Shown: positions 1-7,426 of the stretch, one piece after another | Layout: every line of letters starts with the position of its first letter | How positions within the stretch are numbered: the stretch's first letter is position 1 | Assembly (NCBI GenBank): GCA_036375895.1 | Contig: DASVBJ010000380.1 | Span: forward strand, 1 to 29,434 | Source: DASVBJ01 sp036375895 | Lineage (GTDB): Bacteria; Actinomycetota; Actinomycetes; JACCUZ01 | DNA: 29,434 bases | Reading direction: 5' to 3' | Position numbers and translations under genes: made by a program | The notes under the pieces: model-generated | Told to the model about the DNA's origin: nothing | Databases searched by the model: none | What the model saw: only the letters and a program-made list of their open reading frames with translations

Positions 1-1256
1 TCCCCGATCAGGTTCTCGCCGTCCAGCACGGCGTCGGCGCACAGCGCCATCGGCAGCAGGTACGGGTCCAGGTCGATCCGGGAGCCACCCACGTGCTTGA
101 TCTCGCCCCGCGCGCTGTAGCCCTCGCCGGTGACGGTGAACCGGTTCTGCCCGGGGATCGCCAGCTCGCGCGCGGTCATCTTGTTCAGCGTCAGGGTGCC
201 GGTCTTGTCCGAGCAGATCGCCGACGTGGAGCCCAGCGTCTCGACCGCCGGCAGCCGCTTGACGATCGCGTTGCGCCGGGCCAGCTCACGCGTCCCCAGC
301 GACAGCAGCGTGGTCACGACCGCCGGCAGCCCGGTCGGGATGGCCGCCACCGCCAGCGCCACCCCGGTGATGAACAGCGTGTCGAAGGACTCGCCACGCG
401 CCAGCCCGAGCAGCACCACCAGGACCAGGGCGAGCCCGGCGATGGTCGCGATGATCTTCGACAGGCCGTCCAGCTGCTTCTGCAGCGGGGTCTTGTCGGC
501 CTCCGTGCTCGACAGCAGGTCCGCGATGTGGCCGATCTCCGTCCGCATACCCGTCGCGGTGACGACGAACTCGCCGCGGCCCCGCGTCACCGACGTGTTC
601 ATGTAGGCCATGCAGGTCCGGTCGCCGAGCGGAACCTCGGCTCCCGCCACGGCCTCGGCGCTCTTGCCGACCGGCAGGCTCTCCCCGGTGAGCGCCGCCT
701 CCTCGATCTCCAGCGTGGCGGCGACGCAGATCCGCCCGTCGGCCGGCACCCGGTTCCCGGCCTCGACCAGCACCACGTCACCCGGGACGACCTCCGAGGC
801 ATCCAGCTCCCTGGCCTCCCCGTCGCGGCGCACCCGGGCGACCGTCTTGAGCATCCGCGCCAGCGCCTTGACGCTCTCCTCCGCCTTCGCCTCCTGCCGC
901 AGGCCGATCACCGCGTTGAACACGGTGAGACCGGCCAGCACCACCGAAGTGGCCGCGTCCTGAGTCACGACAAGGCTGATCACCGCGGCGCCCAGCAGCA
1001 CCACCTGCATGAAGTCCCGGTACTGGCGGAGGAACGCCTGCACCGGGGACTCCTTCTTCGCTCCAGCCAGCTGGTTCGGCCCATAGGACTCCAACCGGCT
1101 GCGCGCCTCGTCAGCGGTCAGACCGCGATCGAGGTCGACTCCGAGCTCCTTCGCCACGCTCGCCACATCCGACTCGTGCCAGGCGGGCCGAGCCCCGGGA
1201 GTGGCCTGGGGCCGAGCTGTCGCGGGAGTGGTCGCGGAGTGGTGTCGTGTGCTCAT
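1..1256 (-). CDS. Cation-transporting P-type ATPase, N-terminal part (cut by window edge)
   Basis: Membrane pump that uses ATP to move a cation, with a phospho-aspartate intermediate. The 418 visible residues run from an N-terminal cation-ATPase domain through the actuator domain (TGES loop) and transmembrane segments to the phosphorylation motif DKTGTLT, with the aspartate at residue 350, close to its position in SERCA pumps (351). The end of the nucleotide-binding domain and the last membrane helices lie outside the window. The start ATG is preceded by AAGGAG. It lies 42 bp behind a SHOCT membrane protein on the same strand, so the two are probably co-transcribed from the 1656-1845 promoter region, which holds two candidate operators. 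Oddity: the M4 motif reads PTGLP where calcium pumps have PEGLP, so threonine 308 replaces the ion-binding glutamate. Overall shape is P2-type; the transported ion cannot be named from sequence. Confidence 0.93.
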   Translation of the reverse strand, partial: MSTRHHSATTPATARPQATPGARPAWHESDVASVAKELGVDLDRGLTADEARSRLESYGPNQLAGAKKESPVQAFLRQYRDFMQVVLLGAAVISLVVTQDAATSVVLAGLTVFNAVIGLRQEAKAEESVKALARMLKTVARVRRDGEARELDASEVVPGDVVLVEAGNRVPADGRICVAATLEIEEAALTGESLPVGKSAEAVAGAEVPLGDRTCMAYMNTSVTRGRGEFVVTATGMRTEIGHIADLLSSTEADKTPLQKQLDGLSKIIATIAGLALVLVVLLGLARGESFDTLFITGVALAVAAIPTGLPAVVTTLLSLGTRELARRNAIVKRLPAVETLGSTSAICSDKTGTLTLNKMTARELAIPGQNRFTVTGEGYSARGEIKHVGGSRIDLDPYLLPMALCADAVLDGENLIG

Positions 1257-1298
1257 GGGAGCGGCTCCTTGGCCGGCTGCGGCCCACGGGCAGCGGCG

Positions 1299-1655
1299 TC
1301 AGGCACCGACCGTGGCCCTGCGCTTCAAGGCCTCGAACTCCTCAGGAGTGAGCTCACCCGCATCGCGCAGCGCGACGAGCTTGGCGAGCTCGTCGGCCGT
1401 CGAGTGGCTGGTGCGGCTCTCGTAGCCCACCCCCGCGGCGCGCAGCTCCTGCTCGGTGGGCCGAGGCCGGGCGATCACATAGATCAGCAATCCGATGAAC
1501 GGCACGACGACGATCAGCAGGATCCAGCCGGCCTTGGCCCAGCCGGACAGGTCGTGACGGCGGAAGACGTCCGCGAAGATCGCGATGAACATCCAGATGA
1601 CCATGAACCAGAAGAAGAAGGCGAGCATCGCCCACAGCACGTCGCCGAGATCCAT
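1299..1655 (-). CDS. Small membrane protein with phospholipase D-nuclease-like N-terminus and SHOCT domain
   Basis: 118 residues. Two hydrophobic segments (about 6-30 and 41-63), the second like the PLDc_N membrane hairpin, are followed by a C-terminal SHOCT motif (about 88-113, with the pattern LxxLxxxGELTPEEFEALK). SHOCT is a short oligomerisation-type domain found at the ends of many actinobacterial proteins; its exact role is not established. The start chosen is the ATG at 1655, preceded by a GGAG-rich stretch; an upstream in-frame start would add 24 residues of low-complexity sequence before the membrane part and is less likely. It is the first gene of a probable two-gene unit with the P-type ATPase, and may associate with the pump, though this is only inferred from position. 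Two 17-bp inverted repeats lie 100-155 bp upstream, in the region shared with the divergent channel gene. Confidence 0.85.
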   Translation of the reverse strand: MDLGDVLWAMLAFFFWFMVIWMFIAIFADVFRRHDLSGWAKAGWILLIVVVPFIGLLIYVIARPRPTEQELRAAGVGYESRTSHSTADELAKLVALRDAGELTPEEFEALKRRATVGA

Positions 1656-1754
1656 CTCCGACTCCTCGTCCTCCGGCCCGGGTGCCAGGCATGGCAGCTG
1701 GGCGCCGGCGCCGCGCCGGCCCCTCAACTGTCGGAGTCCGATGTCTGATCGGCC

Positions 1755-1771
1755 TCATCCCGCGTGGGTGA
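1755..1771. promoter_or_regulatory. Candidate operator, site 1: TCATCC-CGCGT-GGGTGA
   Basis: Exact match to the 17-bp inverted repeat TCAYCC-N5-GGRTGA that recurs in this window. It lies in the divergent region between the SHOCT protein/P-ATPase unit and the channel gene, and is paired with site 2, which begins 38 bp further on. Confidence 0.55.
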
Positions 1772-1792
1772 AGGCCAGCCCCGTGGCCCAGC

Positions 1793-1809
1793 TCATCCGG
1801 GCAGGGTGA
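1793..1809. promoter_or_regulatory. Candidate operator, site 2: TCATCC-GGGCA-GGGTGA
   Basis: Exact match to the recurring 17-bp inverted repeat, 36 bp before the channel gene start at 1846. It has the same half-sites and spacing as site 1, with a different spacer sequence. Confidence 0.55.
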
Positions 1810-1845
1810 CGTCGTCCGGCGCCGCGGTCCGCGATCGTGGTAGCC

Positions 1846-2604
1846 ATGGCGGGCGCGGTGGGTCCAGCCGAGGCGGCCGCACGCCGGGCACGGCGGCGGC
1901 TTGTGGGCGCGTCCCTGGCGCGGTTCTGCGTGGTGGTCGGGGTGGTCTCGACCCTCTACGTCACCGCCCCGCTGGAGCGCCGTGCCGACGGCGGGGTTTT
2001 CCTCCAGCTGACTCTCGCGCTGCTGATCCTGCTCGTCGTCGTCGTGTGGGAGATCCGGGAGATCATCCGTTCGCCCTACCCCGAGCTGCGCGGCATCGAG
2101 GCCGTCGCCGTCGCGCTGCCGCTCCTCCTCCTGCCCTTCGCCGCGGCGTACATCGAGACGGCGCGCGTCGACCCGGCATCCTTCTCCGAGCCCCTCAGCA
2201 GGCTCGACGCGCTCTACTTCACGATCACGGTGTTCGCAACGGTCGGTTTCGGCGACATCGTGGCGCAGACCCAGCCCGCCCGGGCCATGGTCACGGCGCA
2301 GATGGTCGCCGACCTGGTCCTGATCGGCTTCATCGCAAAGGTTCTGTTCGGGGCGGTGCAACGACGGCGGGCGGCCCTCGGGGGCGGCGGGGTGGCGGAA
2401 GGTCCCGTCCAGCGCACAGGCGAAGGGCTAGTCCCGGTCGGGGACGACGACCGACAGGGCGGCAGTGAAGATCGCGATCAGGATGGCGGCGAACAGCGCG
2501 GGGAAGAAGCCGTCGACGCTCAGGTCACTGCTGATCCAGGCGGTGATGCCCACGAGGGCGGCGTTCACGACCAACGCGAACAGGCCGAGCGTCAGGATCG
2601 TTAG
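1846..2604 (+). CDS. Two-pore-helix potassium channel family protein (Ion_trans_2)
   Basis: Predicted membrane ion channel of 252 residues. Hydrophobic segments lie at about 24-42, 51-68, 86-104 and 147-170, with a pore loop at about 121-141 carrying the selectivity-filter motif TVGFGD (132-137), a common variant of TVGYGD. This supports potassium selectivity, known from the family. The start is uncertain: a GTG at 1837 is also in frame, and neither has a clear ribosome-binding site. After the last helix the protein becomes Gly-, Asp-, Glu- and Gln-rich, and its last 58 residues are read from the antisense strand of the neighbouring holin-family gene. That tail does not look like a normal domain. 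A shift of one base would end the protein at a TAG at 2429-2431, exactly at the neighbour's stop, so a frameshift or lost stop is possible. Confidence 0.82.
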   Translation: MAGAVGPAEAAARRARRRLVGASLARFCVVVGVVSTLYVTAPLERRADGGVFLQLTLALLILLVVVVWEIREIIRSPYPELRGIEAVAVALPLLLLPFAAAYIETARVDPASFSEPLSRLDALYFTITVFATVGFGDIVAQTQPARAMVTAQMVADLVLIGFIAKVLFGAVQRRRAALGGGGVAEGPVQRTGEGLVPVGDDDRQGGSEDRDQDGGEQRGEEAVDAQVTADPGGDAHEGGVHDQREQAERQDR

Positions 2605-2781
2605 CGGCAGCGAGAGCAGGTGCAGCAGCGGCCCCAGGATCACGTTGACCAGGCTGAACAGGAAGGCCAGCCAGAGATAGGTCCCCCAACCTCCCTCGAC
2701 GTTGAAGCCGGGCAGCAGCCAGGCGGTCAGGGCGATCGCAGCCGCCAGCACCAGCCACCGGAGCAACAGTCGTATGAGCAC
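2428..2781 (-). CDS. Phage holin family (YvlD-like) small membrane protein
   Basis: 117 residues, almost entirely hydrophobic, with four predicted transmembrane helices (about 5-22, 33-55, 58-80 and 92-113). The sequence character, including LLPGFNVEGGW after the first helix and a long LGLFALVVNAAL-type helix, matches the Phage_holin_4_2 / YvlD family of chromosomal membrane proteins. Despite the family name these are usually not part of phages, and no phage genes are seen here. Function is unknown; related proteins in other bacteria are linked to envelope stress. The gene converges on, and overlaps by 177 bp, the C-terminal tail of the channel gene. Its promoter region is shared with the divergent CPBP protease gene and contains operator site 3, about 52 bp upstream of its start. 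Confidence 0.87.
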   Translation of the reverse strand: MLIRLLLRWLVLAAAIALTAWLLPGFNVEGGWGTYLWLAFLFSLVNVILGPLLHLLSLPLTILTLGLFALVVNAALVGITAWISSDLSVDGFFPALFAAILIAIFTAALSVVVPDRD

Positions 2782-2832
2782 GGCGCCCCTCCCCGACGTG
2801 CCGCACGCTAGCCCGATCCCCGCCCCGCCCCC

Positions 2833-2849
2833 TCACCCTGCGCGGATGA
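2833..2849. promoter_or_regulatory. Candidate operator, site 3: TCACCC-TGCGC-GGATGA
   Basis: Exact match to the recurring 17-bp inverted repeat, in the divergent region between the holin-family gene and the CPBP protease gene. It is the only copy in that region. Confidence 0.58.
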
Positions 2850-2936
2850 TGACCGACCCGTCCGGGTCGCCGCAGGGTCATGGGGCCGTCCGGTCGGACG
2901 ACGCGCGTCGACCGTAGGAGGGGCCGAGGTCTGGCG

Positions 2937-3689
2937 ATGCTGCTCGCGCTTGTGGTGCTGCTGGTTGCGATGAACGTCTGGGTGCATGTGGGCCCGGCGC
3001 GCGCGCACCTCGTCACCGGCCCGGTGGCAGCCCTGGGCCTGCTGCTGCTCGCTCGTGCCCACGGCCTGACGTGGGCACAGCTCGGGCTGGCCAGGCAGGA
3101 CTTCTTGCGGGGAGCACTGTACGGCGCGGTCGCTGCCGCCGTGGTCGCCGTCGTCTACGCGGCTGCGGTGGCGATCCCGTCGACCCGAGGCGCGTTCCGC
3201 GACAGCCGGTACCAGGTCGGCCCGGGCGCAGCCGTCTTTCTCTCGTTGGTGACGATCCCGCTGGCGACCGTCGTCTTCGAGGAGGTCGCTTTCCGCGGCG
3301 TCCTCTGGGCCGAGCTGGCGTCGGAGCTTGATGCGTATCGGGCCACGGCCGTGTCGGCCCTGCTCTTCGGGCTCTGGCACGTGCTGCCGGCCCTGGACCT
3401 GACGAGGACGAGGTCCGCGATCGGGGCTGGCGGGCGTGCCCGGCAACGCACGCGCGTGCTGCTCACCGTGCTGGGCACGGTCGCCTTCACCATGGTTGCG
3501 GGTGTGGTGCTCGCCGAGCTGCGCAGGCGCAGCGGAAGCCTGATCGCGCCGGCAGTCCTTCACTGGGCCACCAACGGGCTCGGAGTGCTGGCTGCCGCGC
3601 GGGTGTGGGCCCTGACGCCGCGGCCGCAGGGTCAGCCGCCTCCCACGGAAGCGGCCGGCGGAACCGGTGCGAACAGCTGCTCGCGGTAG
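2937..3689 (+). CDS. CPBP family intramembrane metalloprotease
   Basis: Predicted membrane-embedded protease of the CPBP (CAAX protease and bacteriocin-processing) family, 250 residues. Family motifs appear in order: EExxFRG (EEVAFRG at about 115-121), a histidine in FGLWH (about 148) and a C-terminal HWATN (about 209-213). These supply the glutamates, histidines and asparagine of the active site. At least six hydrophobic stretches surround them. The substrate is unknown. I prefer the ATG at 2937, preceded by GAGG at 7 bp; an ATG at 2880 would add 19 basic residues. The gene ends inside the 3' end of the opposing Abhydrolase_9 gene, a convergent overlap of 58 bp. Operator site 3 lies 88 bp upstream. 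Confidence 0.9.
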   Translation: MLLALVVLLVAMNVWVHVGPARAHLVTGPVAALGLLLLARAHGLTWAQLGLARQDFLRGALYGAVAAAVVAVVYAAAVAIPSTRGAFRDSRYQVGPGAAVFLSLVTIPLATVVFEEVAFRGVLWAELASELDAYRATAVSALLFGLWHVLPALDLTRTRSAIGAGGRARQRTRVLLTVLGTVAFTMVAGVVLAELRRRSGSLIAPAVLHWATNGLGVLAAARVWALTPRPQGQPPPTEAAGGTGANSCSR

Positions 3690-5620
3690 GTCTCGCGTGC
3701 GGCGAGGGCCGCCTCGACCTTGCGCACCTGGTCGGCTGTGTTGCCCAGGTCGAAGACCTCGTTGACGAAGCTGGCGAGGTCGGGCCGGTAGTCATGTGCC
3801 CAGGCCCGGTATGCGCCGGGTATCTGCGCGTTCTTCATGTCGACGAGGCTCTGGAAGAACGTCGTGATGGGCCGCCACCGCATCCCCGGCGGGATGCCGC
3901 GCGGGCTGGCTCCCGGCACAGCCTCGGGTCGTGGCCGCTCCGGGCCCAGCCAGTGCGGGGGCCGGGTCAACAGGTCGGTGCCGAACTTCGTCACTCCGTC
4001 GTTGTCGTGACTGACGAGGACGTAGCGAAGTCGGCTGCGGCGCTCCTCTCCGAGCTCCTCGAGCTGAGCGAAGTCGTTGACCACCGCGACGGTGTCGTGG
4101 TCTACGTCGAGCCGGTCCGGGCCGGTCACCTGGCGCATCCACGTGCTGCCGCCCGGCGTGCCTATCCACAGGGCGCGGTCGATCCCGAGTGCCTGCGGCC
4201 CGAGCGTGCCCCAGTGCAGGAAGACGTCCTGGCTGGTGTGGGCCCCGAGACTTTCGCCGAAGACGACGACGCGCGGCCAGGGTCGTGGCTGCCGGTGGAT
4301 CCGCTCGACGACCCGAAGCCAGAGCAGCCGGTTCTGCTCACGAGCATCTTTCACCTTGCCGAGCGACAGCGGCGAGGGTCGCTTGGAGTACTGCATCGTC
4401 ACGGTGGCGACATCGCCTCGGGTGAGGTACTGGGCGGCAGCCACGGCAACGTAGTTGACGTAGCCGGTGCCCGTGGGAGAGACCAGCATGATCAGCGACC
4501 GGTCGAACGCGCCGGTGCGCTCCATCTCCTGCAGGGCGAGGTCCACGCGATCGCGGGCGGTGGGGGCGCTGTCGAGGCTTACATAGATCTGCACCGGCGT
4601 CGCCCTCGCCGGCTCGCCCATGACTGTCTCGATGGACAGGTCAGGAATGCCGGGAGGGCGGTCCGCTATCGGCTGAGGACGGACGAACGTGAGGGCGTGC
4701 CGCCGGCCCTCCCGACCAAGGGACTCCCAGGGCACGAGGCTTCCCGGGCCACCGGAGACGGTCGGGGCGGTCCAGCGAGTGGCCTCGTCCGACTGGAACA
4801 CAGGCTCAGCAGCGGACGTGCCCGCCTCGATCTTGCGCATAGCGCGTCCCCACACACGCACGCAGGCACCGCCGAGCAGTCCGAGCGCGGCAGTGTGACC
4901 GGCGAGCCTCCACGCCCGGGCACTGCCCGGCAGCACGGCCGCGAGCCGCCGTCCGGCGAGCGAGGCCAGCGCCTGCTCGCCGTACGCCGAGAGAGCCAGC
5001 CCGCTGACCATGGCTCCGGCCACCGCCAGGGACCGCACCGTCGACGGCTTGCCCTCTGCGGCGTAGTCCGCGGTCTCCTCTGGCTCGCGGAGGCGACGTC
5101 GTTCGAGTACGGCGGCGACACCCAGGCCCACCGGGACCGCGACGGGAAACGACGCGATCCTGCCGCCGGCATCCAGCTTCCGGTCCGCGGCGCGCAGCGC
5201 GGCCTGGCTGCCGATCAGGAGGGAGCCGCCCAGGCCGGTGGCGGCGAAGCGCCACCCGGCTTGGCGCAGCACGCCGCGGCCGATCGGCTCGCCGGGCAAC
5301 GGGCGCACGGCCCTTCGCAGTGCCATCCCCAGCGGGATCGCGGCCAGGTCGGCGGCCAGGAGCACCGTCTGCTGCCGCGTCCAACGTTGGCGGTCGCGTC
5401 GGGCGGGACGACCGTCGGCCAGTGCGACCGCCGCGGCCTGGAGGATGTCCTGCGTGCCCACCGTGAGCAGGTAGTGCAGACCCGCTGACAGACCCGTGAC
5501 CAGTCCCTGGTCGACGGCGGTCCGCCGCGACAGCGACCGCGAGAAGGTGCCGGGCACCATGGCGGAGGCGACGAGCAGGGCGACGTCCGCACCAGTGTCG
5601 GGGCCGGTTGACGTGGTCAC
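3632..5620 (-). CDS. Alpha/beta-hydrolase family protein with N-terminal membrane domain (Abhydrolase_9 type)
   Basis: 662 residues. The N-terminal part (about 10-280) is hydrophobic, with several membrane segments interrupted by Arg-rich loops, like the Abhydrolase_9_N domain. The C-terminal part carries an alpha/beta-hydrolase fold with nucleophile elbow GESLG (serine 457), preceded by a strand reading PRVVVFGES. This architecture is a known, largely uncharacterised actinobacterial family; an esterase or lipase-like role at the membrane is likely but unproven. The GTG start overlaps the stop of the upstream SHOCT gene by 4 bp (GTGA), so translation is probably coupled. It appears to be the last gene of the unit DUF6325 - SHOCT - hydrolase. 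The reading frame stays open upstream through the SHOCT gene, but that part has no family resemblance. Confidence 0.9.
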   Translation of the reverse strand: MTTSTGPDTGADVALLVASAMVPGTFSRSLSRRTAVDQGLVTGLSAGLHYLLTVGTQDILQAAAVALADGRPARRDRQRWTRQQTVLLAADLAAIPLGMALRRAVRPLPGEPIGRGVLRQAGWRFAATGLGGSLLIGSQAALRAADRKLDAGGRIASFPVAVPVGLGVAAVLERRRLREPEETADYAAEGKPSTVRSLAVAGAMVSGLALSAYGEQALASLAGRRLAAVLPGSARAWRLAGHTAALGLLGGACVRVWGRAMRKIEAGTSAAEPVFQSDEATRWTAPTVSGGPGSLVPWESLGREGRRHALTFVRPQPIADRPPGIPDLSIETVMGEPARATPVQIYVSLDSAPTARDRVDLALQEMERTGAFDRSLIMLVSPTGTGYVNYVAVAAAQYLTRGDVATVTMQYSKRPSPLSLGKVKDAREQNRLLWLRVVERIHRQPRPWPRVVVFGESLGAHTSQDVFLHWGTLGPQALGIDRALWIGTPGGSTWMRQVTGPDRLDVDHDTVAVVNDFAQLEELGEERRSRLRYVLVSHDNDGVTKFGTDLLTRPPHWLGPERPRPEAVPGASPRGIPPGMRWRPITTFFQSLVDMKNAQIPGAYRAWAHDYRPDLASFVNEVFDLGNTADQVRKVEAALAARETYREQLFAPVPPAASVGGG

Positions 5621-5922
5621 GAGCCGAGGATCTTGCTCTTCTGCAGCTCGAACTCCTCCTCGCTCAGCACACCCTGCTCCTTCAGCGTCGCGAGGTCTTT
5701 CAGCTGGGCCAGCTTGGCGTCCATGTCCGGAGCAGGGGGAGCGGGGGGAGCGGCCTGGGCCGGCACGTAGGCCTGCTGCTGCTCGTACTGCTGCTGCTCG
5801 TACTGCTGCTGCTCCTGCTCCGCCCACCGGCCGGCCTGGCGCCGTGAGACCCGGTTGGAGACGGCAGTCGCGGTGCCGGCCACCACCGCGGTGCGGGCTA
5901 CGCCTCGGATGAGACCAGGCAT
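5617..5922 (-). CDS. SHOCT domain protein with Gln-rich repeat
   Basis: 101 residues. An N-terminal segment rich in Ala, Val and Thr (about 6-22, weakly hydrophobic) is followed by a Gln-rich stretch with EQQQY repeated (about 36-50), a Pro/Ala-rich linker (53-65) and a C-terminal SHOCT domain (about 67-99, with LKDLATLKEQGVLSEEEFE). The layout of linker plus SHOCT is common in actinobacterial proteins of unknown role, probably mediating oligomerisation. Its stop overlaps the GTG start of the hydrolase gene by 4 bp, and its start lies 32 bp after the DUF6325 gene, so it sits in the middle of a three-gene unit. The Gln repeat is encoded by three 15-bp tandem copies and may vary in number between strains. 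Confidence 0.88.
   Translation of the reverse strand: MPGLIRGVARTAVVAGTATAVSNRVSRRQAGRWAEQEQQQYEQQQYEQQQAYVPAQAAPPAPPAPDMDAKLAQLKDLATLKEQGVLSEEEFELQKSKILGS
5773..5817. repeat. Three 15-bp tandem repeats inside the SHOCT gene
   Basis: Unit CTGCTGCTGCTCGTA twice in a row, then a third copy ending CTG. On the minus strand it encodes the EQQQY repeats. It keeps the reading frame if copies are gained or lost. Confidence 0.85.
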
Positions 5923-5954
5923 GGTGTCGTCCTTCCCTAGAGGTCGTGAGTTGG

Positions 5955-6398
5955 TCAGCTGACCGGCTCGGTGGCGTCGAGCGCGGCAAGGATGGCCTGG
6001 ACGGGAATGCGGCCGCCGGCCACCAGCTGTGCGCCCCCACGTCGCAGCGCCGAGGCGAACGGCGCGGCCCAGACGTTCTCGTACACGAGGACGCCGGCCG
6101 AGCTGTTCGGCTCGAGCGCCTTCGCGGCCTCCTCGAGGTCGTCCGAGCCGAGCAGGCCGGACGTCGCCCCCTGGAACACGGCGAGGTCCAGGCTGCCGTC
6201 GCGGTCGATGTCGGAGATGTCCAGGGCCGTGACCGACCCGTCCGCATCCTTGCGGATGAAGACCAGGTCGATGATCCGGATCAGCCCCCGGTCGACCAGG
6301 TCGACGAGCAGAGGAAAGGCCTCGCCGGTCATCCGGTTGCCGGGGAACTCCACCACGATGTAGTCGATGGGCCCCATCGTCTCGAGCTCGTCGGTCAT
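5955..6398 (-). CDS. DUF6325 family protein
   Basis: 147 residues, soluble, no signal peptide. It opens with the family pattern MGPIDYIVVEFPGNRMTGEA, a leader recognised in DUF6325 proteins of actinobacteria, followed by alternating strands and helices: a section on a regulatory-looking DLVDRGLIRIIDL helix, an Asp-rich segment (ALDISDIDRDGSLDL), and a final part ending in ALRRGGAQLVAGGRIP. Biochemical function is unknown; homologues tend to occur beside SHOCT and stress-related genes. The start at 6398 is chosen because GGAAGGGG lies 6 bp upstream; the longer in-frame start at 6428 has no such signal. It heads the unit DUF6325 - SHOCT - hydrolase, and operator site 4 lies about 105 bp upstream. 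Confidence 0.85.
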   Translation of the reverse strand: MTDELETMGPIDYIVVEFPGNRMTGEAFPLLVDLVDRGLIRIIDLVFIRKDADGSVTALDISDIDRDGSLDLAVFQGATSGLLGSDDLEEAAKALEPNSSAGVLVYENVWAAPFASALRRGGAQLVAGGRIPVQAILAALDATEPVS

Positions 6399-6502
6399 GG
6401 TCGAACCCCTTCCACGATGTGTTGCCACCTGTCAGCCATGGCGCGCAGCCGTGAGACCGTGCCGACAGGTGTCACGATGCGCTTCACGCTTGCCAGCCCG
6501 CC

Positions 6503-6519
6503 TCATCCGGCGAGGACGA
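6503..6519. promoter_or_regulatory. Candidate operator, site 4: TCATCC-GGCGA-GGACGA
   Basis: The left half is exact; the right half has one change (GGACGA for GGATGA). It lies between the 78-residue protein gene and the DUF6325 unit, upstream of the latter. Confidence 0.4.
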
Positions 6520-6532
6520 GACGTCCGGGCGG

Positions 6533-6769
6533 TCACTTGGCCTCGCTGGTCGGCGACTCGGGCGCGGCAGGAACCCGGCGCACTTCTGTGACGAGCAAGC
6601 CATGCGCGCGCAAGCGGTCGAGCAGGCCGATCAACGCCGCCTGGTCCGCCAGTTCCCCGGTGATGACCGTGCTCGCCGTGGTTGTGGTCACGCTCACGTC
6701 GCCCAGGTCCTCCAGGGCGTCCTCCGGCACCAGGCCTGAGATGCGCACCTCGAATTTGATGTCCGACAT
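6533..6769 (-). CDS. Small protein of an uncharacterised three-member family (copy A)
   Basis: 78 residues, soluble, no signal. The body reads as strand (FEVRISGLVP), variable segment, strand (TASTVITGEL), helix (DQAALIGLLDRLRAHG) and strand (LLVTEVRRV), compatible with a ferredoxin-like or ACT-like fold, though this is inferred. Over 61 residues it aligns without gaps to the 74-residue protein at 12006-12230, and with one gap to the core of the protein at 11624-12001; see findings. The start ATG is preceded by GGAGGAAGG. It lies 37 bp downstream of the DUF2550-like gene on the same strand and is probably co-transcribed with it. I do not know a function; the family may bind a small molecule or form dimers. 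Confidence 0.8.
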   Translation of the reverse strand: MSDIKFEVRISGLVPEDALEDLGDVSVTTTTASTVITGELADQAALIGLLDRLRAHGLLVTEVRRVPAAPESPTSEAK

Positions 6770-6806
6770 GGCGGCTGGCCTTCCTCCTCGGCTCGCGACT
6801 CGCGGC

Positions 6807-7271
6807 TCACCGGCCGCGCCGTTCGGTTACCCCCGGAGGTTGCCCGTGTGCGGCGGTGGCCAGGAACGGTCCGGCCAGCAGCTCGTAGGCCCACGCGGGA
6901 GCCGCGATCGCGACGACTGCGTCGTCGTCGAGGCGCAGCCGGAGCTGTACGGCGCCCGCGCCGAGGCGTGACCCCGCAGCGGCCCCCGCCGCCTCGATCA
7001 CGTGCTCCGCGGTCCGCACGGGGAGCGGCTGCACCCTGGGGAGGAGGAAGCCGCGGTGCAGGACGATCACGTCGTGGGCCCATCGGGCACGGAAGGAGCG
7101 TCCTGGCGGTGTTGTCGGGAGTCGAGGCACGGCGCCGTGCAGGACGCGCACCGTGCATGGAAACACTGCGGGACTGCGCACGAGACGTCTGCGCATGGCT
7201 AGGGCCAGCGCGAACAGCACGGCGAGCGAGGTCACGCACACGACGACCAGGCAGAGGAGCAACACGGTCAT
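6807..7271 (-). CDS. DUF2550-like single-pass membrane protein
   Basis: 154 residues: one N-terminal membrane helix (about 3-26), a short Arg-rich stop-transfer stretch (RRRLVR), then a cytoplasmic domain containing VFPCTVRV, RARWAHDVIVLHRGFLLPRVQPLPV and a second strand-rich half. This order resembles actinobacterial DUF2550 proteins, normally found next to the ATP synthase epsilon subunit; here no ATP synthase gene is near, so this would be a divergent extra copy. Family assignment is moderate. The start has AGGAGGT 8 bp upstream. It is the first gene of a probable unit with the 78-residue protein behind it, and it is divergent from the lipoprotein gene, sharing a region that holds operator sites 5 and 6. 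Confidence 0.72.
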   Translation of the reverse strand: MTVLLLCLVVVCVTSLAVLFALALAMRRRLVRSPAVFPCTVRVLHGAVPRLPTTPPGRSFRARWAHDVIVLHRGFLLPRVQPLPVRTAEHVIEAAGAAAGSRLGAGAVQLRLRLDDDAVVAIAAPAWAYELLAGPFLATAAHGQPPGVTERRGR

Positions 7272-7340
7272 GGAGACGACCTCCTGCGCTCGTGGTGCAC
7301 GGGCAGGGTCGATCGTCGCTCCGAGATCCGGAGGCGCGCG

Positions 7341-7357
7341 TCACCCTGCGGGGATGA
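7341..7357. promoter_or_regulatory. Candidate operator, site 5: TCACCC-TGCGG-GGATGA
   Basis: Exact match to the recurring 17-bp inverted repeat, 69 bp before the DUF2550-like gene start. The extended right half reads GGGGATGAAGG, one inserted base away from the MalT box consensus GGGGA(T/G)GAGG. Confidence 0.58.
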
Positions 7358-7374
7358 AGGCTCGAATCGAGCGT

Positions 7375-7391
7375 TCATCCCACGCGGAGGA
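7375..7391. promoter_or_regulatory. Candidate operator, site 6: TCATCC-CACGC-GGAGGA
   Basis: Second copy in this divergent region, starting 34 bp after site 5 and ending 35 bp before the lipoprotein ATG. The right half GGAGGA differs by one base from GGRTGA but fits the MalT core GGA(T/G)GA. Confidence 0.42.
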
Positions 7392-7426
7392 TCCGAAGGC
7401 GGCAGGCGTCGCAGCACGGTGGACGA

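Noticed and set aside
93..1748. Long plus-strand open frame across the P-type ATPase region
   Set aside because: Arg/Gln/His-rich antisense shadow of the clearly coding minus-strand ATPase; no family resemblance.
2428..2781. Phage holin family gene as evidence of a prophage
   Set aside because: No other phage gene is near, and this family is common as a chromosomal membrane protein.
3881..3896. Palindrome CATCCC-CGGC-GGGATG resembling the operator
   Set aside because: It has 4 bp between arms, is out of register with the 17-bp pattern, and lies inside the hydrolase coding region where it encodes PPGM.
6426..6471. 8-bp inverted repeat CACCTGTC / GACAGGTG upstream of the DUF6325 gene
   Set aside because: Arms are 30 bp apart, and there is no second copy or known function; could be chance.
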